This document shows, in pieces, positions 1 to 5,133 of a stretch of DNA of 22,506 bases. Position 1 is the stretch's first letter, and the number at the start of each line of letters is the position of its first letter. The translations under genes were made by a program, and so were the position numbers. This DNA comes from an uncultured Lachnospiraceae bacterium. Lineage in GTDB: Bacteria > Bacillota > Clostridia > Lachnospirales > Lachnospiraceae. The stretch spans positions 1-22,506 of the forward strand of contig CAJURF010000062.1 of assembly GCA_910588825.1 (NCBI GenBank), read 5' to 3'. A model generated the notes under the pieces. It did no database searches. It was not told the origin of the DNA and saw nothing but the letters and a program-made list of their open reading frames with translations.

Positions 1-344
1 AACGGATTACTACGAATTATCCCTAAATCTAAAACAAGGATAATAATAAATTATCTTCGTTTCATTATCATATCATATAACATTGCAAAAATCAACATTT
101 TTCCATCTTTATCGAATTTAAAACTCATATATTATCCATAATACTTGCTATATATGAATTATAATACCTCTCCCAAAAATCCCACACCCAAGCAATCTTC
201 AAAACCAAAAACAACAATTGATTAACCTCAATACATTATGTATAATCAAACTATACAAAAAACCAGTTAACACACTACTCAAGCCATCACATAAGCAGGA
301 TGCAGCACCCTCTCACCTGCATCAGCAGTATTGGAGAAAAATTT
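1..344. other. AT-rich intergenic region before the DUF3990 cassette
   Basis: This stretch is strongly AT-rich and has no convincing reading frame on either strand. The only functional signal I can support is the promoter at 218-246. The base composition is clearly lower in GC than the metabolic genes further right, which fits an accessory or acquired segment. Confidence 0.6.
218..246 (+). promoter_or_regulatory. Sigma-A type promoter for the DUF3990 cassette
   Basis: A -35 box TTGATT (218-223) and a perfect -10 box TATAAT (241-246) are separated by exactly 17 bases. Transcription would start near 253, about 90 bases before the preferred start codon of the first cassette gene. Confidence 0.6.
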
Positions 345-836
345 ATGATTCTATATCATGGCGGTAATGTAGTTGTCTCTGAGCCCAGGTTAATCCATCA
401 AAACCGCTTTTTAGATTTTGGTTCTAGTTTTTATACCACAACTAATAAGACACAAGCGGCAGCCTTTGCAGAAAAAGTATACAGACGGCGTAAAAAAGGC
501 GGCAAGATTGTCAATATTTATACTTTTGATGAGCAGCAGGCTTTTTCCAGGTATTCTATCCTGCGATTTGATGGTCCGGATGAATCCTGGCTCAATTTTG
601 TATCAGAAAACAGGTCCGGAAATTATAAAGGAAAGTTATACGACTTTATATATGGTCCTGTTGCCAACGATGATGTCTACACTACATTTGCACTTTATAC
701 CGCAGGGGTTTTGAAAAAAGAACAAACTATAGATGCCTTAAAGATCAAAAAACTCTATAATCAATTGGTATTGACTTCGAAACAGGCACTAAGCTGTCTG
801 AAATTTATCGGCGTCCTGCCAAAGGAGGAATTTTAA
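345..836 (+). CDS. DUF3990 (ADP-ribosyltransferase-like) protein, putative toxin
   Basis: A 163-residue protein with DUF3990 hallmarks. It starts MILYHGG (His5), then has LDFGSSFYTT (residues 23-32) followed by KTQAAAFA, WLNFVSENR (82-90) and YDFIYGPVANDDVYTTF (99-115). DUF3990 is a Pfam family placed with ADP-ribosyltransferase folds. The early YHG, the FYxTT strand and the late conserved block are where an NAD site would be expected. That activity is inferred. The ATG at 345 was chosen because GGAGA lies about eight bases upstream; an earlier in-frame ATG at 300 has no ribosome site and would add 15 non-family residues. It is the first gene of a three-gene cassette: the next ATG is one base after its stop. 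Likely role: toxin or effector of a toxin-antitoxin-like module. No partner has been proven. Confidence 0.8.
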   Translation: MILYHGGNVVVSEPRLIHQNRFLDFGSSFYTTTNKTQAAAFAEKVYRRRKKGGKIVNIYTFDEQQAFSRYSILRFDGPDESWLNFVSENRSGNYKGKLYDFIYGPVANDDVYTTFALYTAGVLKKEQTIDALKIKKLYNQLVLTSKQALSCLKFIGVLPKEEF

Positions 837-837
837 C

Positions 838-1080
838 ATGGAAAAGAAGACATTCGAAGTGGTGCTTATTCTTTTAGTGCCGCAGATTATCCAGCTCATT
901 GTCGAAAATCTTTCCTGCGATGAAATAACCGCATCTAAGGAGTTCTATTCGTCAGAGGTATATTCTCTGCTGGAACAGGAAGATACAAAAATATGGCATT
1001 TTAGTCCGCTGACACTTTTCAATATGTATCAGGAAGAAAAGAGTACAGGTTCTATATCTTTTCCAGAGGAGGCTGGCTGA
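838..1080 (+). CDS. Small acidic protein of the DUF3990 cassette, unnamed family
   Basis: An 80-residue protein with a hydrophobic segment near the N-terminus (VVLILLVPQIIQLIVENL, about residues 8-25). A patterned region follows: EFYSSEVYSLLEQEDTKIWH (about 35-54), then SPLTLFNMY. I do not know a named domain for it. From memory, proteins of this shape sit between DUF3990 and DUF3791 genes in other Clostridia, so it is probably a conserved cassette member rather than a random frame. Its ribosome site AAAGGAGG lies inside the end of the upstream gene, about nine bases before the ATG, and is stronger than that of the DUF3990 gene. This would favour higher synthesis of an antitoxin-like partner. 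Its stop codon overlaps the next start (TGATG), so the two small genes are translationally coupled. Confidence 0.75.
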   Translation: MEKKTFEVVLILLVPQIIQLIVENLSCDEITASKEFYSSEVYSLLEQEDTKIWHFSPLTLFNMYQEEKSTGSISFPEEAG

Positions 1081-1316
1081 TGAGCGAAAAAGGGAAATTT
1101 TTGATTTACTGCGTTGAAAAATATAAATGGGCAAAGAATTTAACAGGCAGAGAGGTGTCAGCACTGTTTACACGATATGAAATCTGGGATTATATTTACT
1201 CTTGTTTTGAATCTTTGCATACTACTGGCGAGAATTATATTATTGGGGATATTGATTTGTATATCGAAGAGAGATTCAAAAAATATCCATCAGAAAATTG
1301 CCTTGGGCAGCAATAA
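1080..1316 (+). CDS. DUF3791 protein, putative antitoxin or cassette partner
   Basis: A 78-residue protein matching the DUF3791 pattern: FLIYCVEKYKWAKNLTGREV (about residues 7-26), ALFTRYEIWDYIYSCFESLH (about 28-47), then the closing block YIIGDIDLYIEERF (about 53-66). DUF3791 proteins are short, helical and repeatedly found beside DUF3990 genes. Their biochemical role is unknown; neutralising the DUF3990 protein is the natural guess. AGAGGAGG sits about seven bases before the ATG, and the start overlaps the previous stop by one base (TGATG). No intrinsic terminator is visible after the gene. Confidence 0.8.
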   Translation: MSEKGKFLIYCVEKYKWAKNLTGREVSALFTRYEIWDYIYSCFESLHTTGENYIIGDIDLYIEERFKKYPSENCLGQQ

Positions 1317-1456
1317 TAGAATTTCATCTGCTTCTTTCATAGTTGCTATTGTTTCTACGTTTGGTTCATCTGCCTCCTTTTCTGTCAGACCTTGTAAATA
1401 AGGGCCCATATGCAAATAATCTATCCATCTTCTTGTCTTTTCCTTTAATAGTGCCC
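1313..1456 (-). pseudogene. Possible remnant of a RelB/DinJ-like antitoxin
   Basis: Read on the minus strand this stretch gives YLQGLTEKEADEPNVETIATMKEADEIL before running into the end of the DUF3791 gene. The PN-x-ET-x-A-x-M-x-EA pattern resembles the C-terminal part of RelB/DinJ antitoxins. No ribosome site or intact N-terminus goes with it, and a stop codon closes the frame upstream. It may be a scrap left where the DUF3990 cassette joined older sequence. The resemblance is short and could be accidental. Confidence 0.25.
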
Positions 1457-1589
1457 GGCAAAATAATCAATTATACAGCCTGTTATGTGCCTGATTTTTG
1501 GCAGACACTCTCAAAGAAAAATCCTGCTCTGGGCATTCTGCGATTTGATTACAGACCCCGCCCGCACCGGTGCAAAAGATAGGCAAAAT

Positions 1590-1742
1590 TTAGTCCATAC
1601 TCAAAAATTCAGCCGGCGTCATAATCATTGGATTCTTTAAACCTGATTCCAGAAAATCTTTATCACCAGTAAGCAGGATATCTGCTTTTGATTCAATCGC
1701 CGCTCTTAAAAGGGGACGGTCATCTGTATCCCTGATCTGGGG
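1590..1742 (-). pseudogene. C-terminal fragment of a PIN-domain toxin
   Basis: The 51 codons after the AbrB stop, in the same frame, read IRDTDDRPLLRAAIESKADI and then LLTGDKDFLESGLKNP, MIMTPAEFL and a stop. The DxxDRPLLRAAIE...ADxLLTGDKDF pattern is typical of the C-terminal third of PIN-family (VapC-like) RNase toxins, including the late conserved acidic residues. The rest of the roughly 130-140-residue domain is missing, and there is no start codon with a ribosome site. The normal gene order, antitoxin then toxin, is preserved. The fragment therefore looks like a deletion relic of the partner of the AbrB gene. Confidence 0.75.
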
Positions 1743-2003
1743 TTATGTCCTCAATTCTTTCACAAGCGCCATAACATTATCGTCAGATGTAAGACCGGAC
1801 GCTTCCGCTTCGCCAGCCATTTCCCCCTGGAGCATCTGCATAGCGTAAACAGCCGAATTAACAATACGGACATTGCCGCCCTCCACAATAAAGGAAATAC
1901 GGTCTCCGCTTGTCACACCAAGCACTTCGCGGACATCCTTTGGGATTGTGACCTGCCCTTTTGCCATAACCTTTGCGTTGTCAACAAAAGTGTTAGTTAA
2001 CAT
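1743..2003 (-). CDS. AbrB/SpoVT-type (MazE-like) antitoxin, toxin partner lost
   Basis: An 86-residue protein whose N-terminal half carries the AbrB swapped-hairpin DNA-binding motif: AKGQVTIPKDVREVLGV (about residues 13-29), then SGDRISFIVEGGNVRIVN. The C-terminal half (EMAGEAEASGLTSDDNVMALVKEL) resembles the toxin-binding tail of antitoxins paired with PIN toxins. The ATG at 2003 is preferred because AGGAGG ends eight bases upstream; a GTG at 2012 lies right against that site and is unlikely. The downstream toxin survives only as a tail fragment, so this is an orphan antitoxin. A 20-bp palindrome at its promoter suggests it still represses itself. Confidence 0.85.
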   Translation of the reverse strand: MLTNTFVDNAKVMAKGQVTIPKDVREVLGVTSGDRISFIVEGGNVRIVNSAVYAMQMLQGEMAGEAEASGLTSDDNVMALVKELRT

Positions 2004-2027
2004 ATCTTTCACCTCCTGAAGTATGGA

Positions 2028-2047
2028 AAGTAGGAAATTTCCTACTT
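2028..2047. promoter_or_regulatory. 20-bp perfect palindrome, likely AbrB autoregulatory operator
   Basis: AAGTAGGAAATTTCCTACTT is identical to its own reverse complement. It lies just downstream of the -10 box of the AbrB promoter, over the expected transcription start, so a bound dimer would block transcription. AbrB-type antitoxins commonly repress their own operon from such sites; binding here is inferred. Confidence 0.7.
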
Positions 2048-2049
2048 AC

Positions 2050-2078
2050 ATTATATGTGACTGTCAGGGAAAAATCAA
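2050..2078 (-). promoter_or_regulatory. Sigma-A type promoter of the AbrB antitoxin gene
   Basis: On the minus strand TTGATT (2078-2073) and TATAAT (2055-2050) are 17 bases apart. Transcription would start inside the palindrome at 2028-2047. Confidence 0.65.
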
Positions 2079-2131
2079 ACGAAATCCATGAAATGGCTAA
2101 AAAAATCGAGGGTAACTTTACCCCCATCCTA

Positions 2132-2160
2132 TTGACAAAGCGACACTCATGTCGTATAAT
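2132..2160 (+). promoter_or_regulatory. Consensus sigma-A promoter of the GNAT-TetR operon
   Basis: TTGACA (2132-2137) and TATAAT (2155-2160), both perfect consensus boxes, are separated by 17 bases. A promoter this strong next to a regulator gene implies it is normally held repressed. Confidence 0.8.
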
Positions 2161-2185
2161 TCAAAAAGCAACACAACTGTCGCTT
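2138..2185. promoter_or_regulatory. Two tandem inverted repeats, likely TetR operators
   Basis: Two copies of the form AAGCGACA-N4-TGTCGCTT occur here. The first, 2138-2157 (AAGCGACA CTCA TGTCGTAT), fills the space between -35 and -10. The second, 2166-2185 (AAGCAACA CAAC TGTCGCTT), lies just past the -10 box. Their centres are 28 bp apart. The position is ideal for repression by the TetR-family protein encoded in the same operon; that link is inferred. Confidence 0.7.
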
Positions 2186-2203
2186 TTAAAAGGAGGCACC
2201 CTC

Positions 2204-2725
2204 ATGAAAGATTTTATTTTAAGAAAATGGACCTATGACGACGCAAAAGCATGTGCGCAGGCCGCCAATAACCCTGCTGTTGCAGGGAATCTGAGAAATG
2301 TATTCCCCAGCCCTTACACGCTGGAAGATGCCAAATCTTACATCAGCATGTGTATTGCCAATGAAGGCAGGAATCAGCTTCTTAGGGCAATTCAGGTGGA
2401 CGGCAGGGCCGCTGGCAGTATTGGTATCACAGTCATGAGTGATATATACGAGAAGTCCGCGGAACTGGGATACTGGCTTTCGGAGGATTACTGGCACATG
2501 GGAATCACCTCACGGGCGGTACAGATGATCTGCCGGGAGGCGTTTGCAGCCTTTGATATTATCCGGATATTTGCTGAGCCATTTGCCGATAACACAGGTT
2601 CCAGAAGGGTTTTAGAAAAGGCAGGGTTTACCTGTGAAGGCACCATGCGCAATGGGGTATATAAAAATGGCGCTGTCCATTCCTACTGTATGTATTCCCT
2701 TCTGCGGGAAGAGGCAGGTATCTGA
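2204..2725 (+). CDS. GNAT N-acetyltransferase, RimJ/RimL type
   Basis: A 173-residue acetyltransferase. The order is typical of RimJ/RimL-like GNATs: an N-terminal FILRKWTYDDAKACAQAANN, a central strand RAAGSIGITVM, and the acetyl-CoA site ELGYWLSEDYWHMGITSRAV (about residues 90-109), where HMGITSRA replaces the usual GxGxAT loop. FAEPFADNTGSRRVLEKAGF marks motif B. Such enzymes acetylate ribosomal protein N-termini, amino acids or small amines; the substrate cannot be told here. The ATG at 2204 follows AGGAGG by seven bases; upstream in-frame codons would run through the promoter. The gene is followed one base later by the TetR gene, so both are co-transcribed from the consensus promoter at 2132-2160. 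Confidence 0.85.
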   Translation: MKDFILRKWTYDDAKACAQAANNPAVAGNLRNVFPSPYTLEDAKSYISMCIANEGRNQLLRAIQVDGRAAGSIGITVMSDIYEKSAELGYWLSEDYWHMGITSRAVQMICREAFAAFDIIRIFAEPFADNTGSRRVLEKAGFTCEGTMRNGVYKNGAVHSYCMYSLLREEAGI

Positions 2726-2726
2726 T

Positions 2727-3287
2727 ATGGGAAGCAAAGGAATGAAAACCAGAGAAAAAATCCGCCAGGAAGCTTACCGGCTGTTTGCCCAAAAAGGCTT
2801 TCAGGCAGTTACAATGACTGATATCTGTGAAAAGACAGGATTGAGCAGGGGCGGATTATACCGTTATTATTCCGGGACAGACCAGATTTTTTCTGAAATT
2901 CTCTCAGAAGAATACGTAATCTCTGATAGGATAGAAAAAAAGGAAAGTGCGGGAATCATTTTGGAAGATATGCTCAAAGCTATCAAAAATGAGATTATGG
3001 AAAAAGAGATGTCATTGAGTCTTGCCATCTATGAATATGCAAATCTTGGCAACGAAGCCCTTTTCATTGACATCCATCAAAAGGCCCGGAAGCGCTGGAT
3101 CAGTCTGATTCATTATGGCATGGAAACCGGGGAATTTCAGAGTGTGGACCCGGAACAGGCAGCTGATTTGATTTTGTTTTATTATCAGGGACTGCGCATG
3201 TGGTCAAGGGTAATTCCCTTTGAGCCTGAGACTGCAGAATACTATGTAAAAACCGTGAAACAGATGCTGTTGGCACATTTCAGCTGA
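2727..3287 (+). CDS. TetR/AcrR family transcriptional regulator
   Basis: A 186-residue regulator with a standard N-terminal helix-turn-helix domain: REKIRQEAYRLFAQKGFQAV (about residues 9-28), TMTDICEKTGLSRGGLYRYY (about 29-48) and the following TDQIF. The remaining 130 residues are helical and form the ligand-binding and dimer domain, ending in an aromatic-rich segment (LILFYYQGLRMWSRVIPF). ATG 2727 begins one base after the GNAT stop; an alternative in-frame ATG at 2742 would lose five residues. It probably binds the inverted repeats at 2138-2185 and controls its own operon. The inducing ligand is unknown, and the neighbouring acetyltransferase may act on it. Confidence 0.88.
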   Translation: MGSKGMKTREKIRQEAYRLFAQKGFQAVTMTDICEKTGLSRGGLYRYYSGTDQIFSEILSEEYVISDRIEKKESAGIILEDMLKAIKNEIMEKEMSLSLAIYEYANLGNEALFIDIHQKARKRWISLIHYGMETGEFQSVDPEQAADLILFYYQGLRMWSRVIPFEPETAEYYVKTVKQMLLAHFS

Positions 3288-3520
3288 CCCGGCCCGCTGT
3301 GCTGCCCTCGTTGGCTTCAATCGACGATGCCACCGCAGGGTCTGGTCTACACGCTGTTTCGGTCTTTGCTAAACAAGTGCCACCTGGCGCTTAGTAACCC
3401 AGCGAAGCAAGGGTATCGCCTCATTCAGCCGCCTTGCACTGGCACAAATATCAGGCACTTAGTATCCGAGTATCTACGAAACGGTGTACTGGTATAAGGC
3501 ATTTTTAAGACACGCTCTGG
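3288..3520. other. Non-coding element with internal repeats, possible structured RNA or interspersed repeat
   Basis: There is no supportable reading frame between the TetR gene and the SPFH promoter. The stretch is relatively GC-rich for a spacer and carries a repeated 14-mer, GGCGCTTAGTAACC (3386-3399) and GGCACTTAGTATCC (3454-3467), identical at 12 positions. It also has inverted segments: AAGTGCCA/TGGCGCTT (3375-3392), GGCG...AACCC/GGGTAT...CGCC (3386-3420) and a bulged hairpin at about 3459-3498. It ends near GACACGCTCT (3510-3519). Whether it is transcribed cannot be seen. Confidence 0.4.
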
Positions 3521-3559
3521 AATGTATTTTTTTAAATGTACCTTTTTTCGATTATGATA

Positions 3560-3588
3560 TTGACAGTCAGAAACCAAAGTGATATGAT
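3560..3588 (+). promoter_or_regulatory. Sigma-A type promoter of the SPFH-Arc operon
   Basis: TTGACA (3560-3565) and TATGAT (3583-3588) have a 17-base spacer and lie about 32 bases before the SPFH start codon. Confidence 0.75.
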
Positions 3589-3600
3589 TTTGATATCAAA
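3580..3600. promoter_or_regulatory. Operator-like repeat over the SPFH promoter -10
   Basis: TGATATGA (3580-3587) and TGATATCA (3591-3598) form a direct repeat with an 11-bp period, about one helical turn. The second unit is part of the palindrome TTTGATATCAAA. It overlaps the -10 box and the start site, so it probably binds a repressor. The Arc-like protein encoded downstream is one candidate. Confidence 0.5.
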
Positions 3601-3619
3601 TCAATAGGAGGATAAAATC

Positions 3620-4615
3620 ATGAAGGAAATCGTATTGACTAATCGGAAAATAGGTATGCCAGTTCTGTTGGGGGAAATTGTTTTATACCTGCTTCTGACT
3701 GCGGGGCTGATTTTTGCTATAAACAACGGCAGCAGCAGTGTAGTTGTCTGGATTTTCCTGCTTACCGTCGCCTGGATTCCTCTTATGGGGCTTAAAGTAT
3801 TAAAACCCCAGGAAGCGCTGGTGCTGACCCTTTTTGGAAAATATGCAGGAACCTTAAAGGATGAGGGATTTTACTGGGTAAATCCTTTCTGTTCTTCCAT
3901 CAACCCGGCGGGGAAGACGAAGCTGAGCCAGAGCGGGGATGTGCGCCCGTCAAAATTAGGCATTGCCGGTGAATCCGCGCAAAAACAGGAAGCCGCTGCG
4001 GAGAAAAAGATTTCCCTGAAAATCATGACTCTGAACAACACCCGCCAGAAAATCAACGACTGTCTGGGAAATCCGGTGGAAATCGGGATTGCCGTCACCT
4101 GGCGGGTGACAGACACAGCTAAGGCGGTATTTAATGTAGATAATTATAAAGAATATCTGTCCCTCCAGTGTGACAGCGCGCTGAGAAACATTGTGCGGCT
4201 TTACCCCTATGACGTGGCACCCAATGTGGACACGACAGGTGATGGGGTGGCAGATGAGGGAAGTCTGCGGGGTTCCAGTGAGATTGTAGCTGAGAGAATA
4301 CGTAATGAGATTCAGAACCGTGTGGAAGATGCCGGCATAGAGGTGGTGGAAGCGCGGATTACTTATCTGGCCTATGCTCCGGAGATAGCAGCTGCCATGC
4401 TGCAGCGCCAGCAGGCCGCAGCCCTTGTGGATGCCAGAAAAACTATTGTGGACGGCGCTGTGGGTATGGTGGAGATGGCGCTGGCACAGCTGAACGAACA
4501 CGACATCGTGACGCTGGACGAGGAGCGGAAAGCCGCCATGGTTTCCAATCTGCTGGTGGTGCTCTGCGGTAATCACGATGCCCAGCCGGTGGTGAACTCC
4601 GGCACCCTGTACTAG
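3620..4615 (+). CDS. SPFH/Band 7 domain membrane protein
   Basis: A 331-residue protein. It has two N-terminal membrane segments (about residues 15-35 and 40-58), then an SPFH/Band 7 domain beginning at LKVLKPQEALVLTLFGKYAGTL. The line continues through the WRVTDTAKAVFNVDNYKEYL block (about 157-176), and a helical tail contains AAAMLQRQQAAALVDARK (about 256-273). SPFH proteins oligomerise at membranes as scaffolds (flotillin, stomatin, prohibitin, HflK/C relatives). The exact role of this short bacterial type is unknown. AGGAGG precedes the ATG by eight bases. The gene is followed one base later by a small Arc-like protein, a pairing seen repeatedly in Gram-positive genomes. Confidence 0.88.
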   Translation: MKEIVLTNRKIGMPVLLGEIVLYLLLTAGLIFAINNGSSSVVVWIFLLTVAWIPLMGLKVLKPQEALVLTLFGKYAGTLKDEGFYWVNPFCSSINPAGKTKLSQSGDVRPSKLGIAGESAQKQEAAAEKKISLKIMTLNNTRQKINDCLGNPVEIGIAVTWRVTDTAKAVFNVDNYKEYLSLQCDSALRNIVRLYPYDVAPNVDTTGDGVADEGSLRGSSEIVAERIRNEIQNRVEDAGIEVVEARITYLAYAPEIAAAMLQRQQAAALVDARKTIVDGAVGMVEMALAQLNEHDIVTLDEERKAAMVSNLLVVLCGNHDAQPVVNSGTLY

Positions 4616-4616
4616 C

Positions 4617-4832
4617 ATGGCGGAACAGAAAAAACAGGTGCCGCTGCGGCTCTCCACCAAGCTGTACAATGCCATTGCCGCCTGGGCAGAAGATGACTTC
4701 CGCTCAGTCAACGGCCAAATCGAGTACCTGTTGACCGAATGTGTCAGACAGCGGAAGAAAAATGGAAAATACGTGCCGGATGAGCTGGATAAGCCTTTGG
4801 AACTGGATTTCCTGGCAGAGAAAAAGGAGTAG
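4617..4832 (+). CDS. Arc-like ribbon-helix-helix protein
   Basis: A 71-residue basic/acidic protein. QVPLRLSTKLYNAIAAWAED (about residues 7-26) supplies the beta strand and first helix, and FRSVNGQIEYLLTECVRQRK (about 28-47) the second helix of an Arc/MetJ-type ribbon-helix-helix fold. A short acidic tail rich in Glu and Leu follows. The ATG lies one base after the SPFH stop, so the two genes are one transcriptional unit. It may repress the operon through the TGATAT repeats at 3580-3598, or act with the SPFH protein in some other way. Homologues are sometimes misnamed as transport components in databases. Confidence 0.85.
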   Translation: MAEQKKQVPLRLSTKLYNAIAAWAEDDFRSVNGQIEYLLTECVRQRKKNGKYVPDELDKPLELDFLAEKKE

Positions 4833-4859
4833 CAGCCATTGGCACGATATCTGTATAAA

Positions 4860-4917
4860 AGCAGCCGGTTTTTTGCTAGGAGGAACCGGCTGCTGGCGCA
4901 GCCGCGCTCCGGCGCGG
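4860..4917. repeat. Two adjacent GC-rich hairpins after the SPFH-Arc operon
   Basis: The first is AGCAGCCGGTT (4860-4870) paired with AACCGGCTGCT (4884-4894), an 11-bp perfect stem with a 13-base loop. The second is CCGCGC TCCG GCGCGG (4902-4917), a 6-bp stem. Neither is followed by a T-run on the plus strand, so they are not classical terminators. They may stop or stabilise the operon transcript. Confidence 0.6.
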
Positions 4918-4984
4918 AGAATCTGTAAGGCATTTTATTTAGAGACATGATTGCTTCTTCCAGATTTGCTGATTTTGCCGCCAT
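4918..4984 (-). pseudogene. Head of a lost minus-strand gene
   Basis: The minus strand carries GGGGAGG five bases before an ATG at 4984, then MAAKSANLEEAIMSLNKMPY and a couple more natural-looking residues. After that the frame runs into the hairpin at 4902-4917 and becomes the antisense of the Arc and SPFH genes. A good ribosome site with about 20 sensible codons suggests the 5' end of a gene whose body was deleted. I cannot name the family. Confidence 0.4.
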
Positions 4985-5009
4985 TATAACCTCCCCTTAC
5001 AAAACATTT

Positions 5010-5038
5010 TTGAATTGAAGTAATCCCAAACTTATGCT
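5010..5038 (+). promoter_or_regulatory. Candidate promoter of the adenine deaminase gene
   Basis: TTGAAT (5010-5015) and TATGCT (5033-5038) have 17 bases between them and lie about 95 bases before the start codon. The -10 match is only moderate. No purine riboswitch core is visible in the leader. Confidence 0.4.
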
Positions 5039-5133
5039 ACCATATACAAAAGAGAATTCCATGAAAATCCAGGCACCACTGCCACAGGTTTTATGGGAAC
5101 ATATGTAAAAAATAATTGATTTCGGGGGAAAAG

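Noticed and set aside
1343..1582. Plus-strand open frame of 79 codons after the DUF3791 gene
   Set aside because: No ribosome site, no family pattern, and the same DNA reads better as toxin-antitoxin scraps on the minus strand.
3956..4984. Long minus-strand open frame of 342 codons
   Set aside because: It is antisense to the SPFH and Arc-like genes and has no recognisable domain; only its first 20 or so codons, outside those genes, have a ribosome site and are reported as a gene remnant.
5060..5107. A 15-codon frame before adenine deaminase, possible leader peptide
   Set aside because: Weak ribosome site and no regulatory codon run or adjacent attenuator hairpin; most likely chance.
4985..5133. 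Purine riboswitch in front of adenine deaminase
   Set aside because: The conserved purine aptamer core and its pairing arms are not present in this leader.
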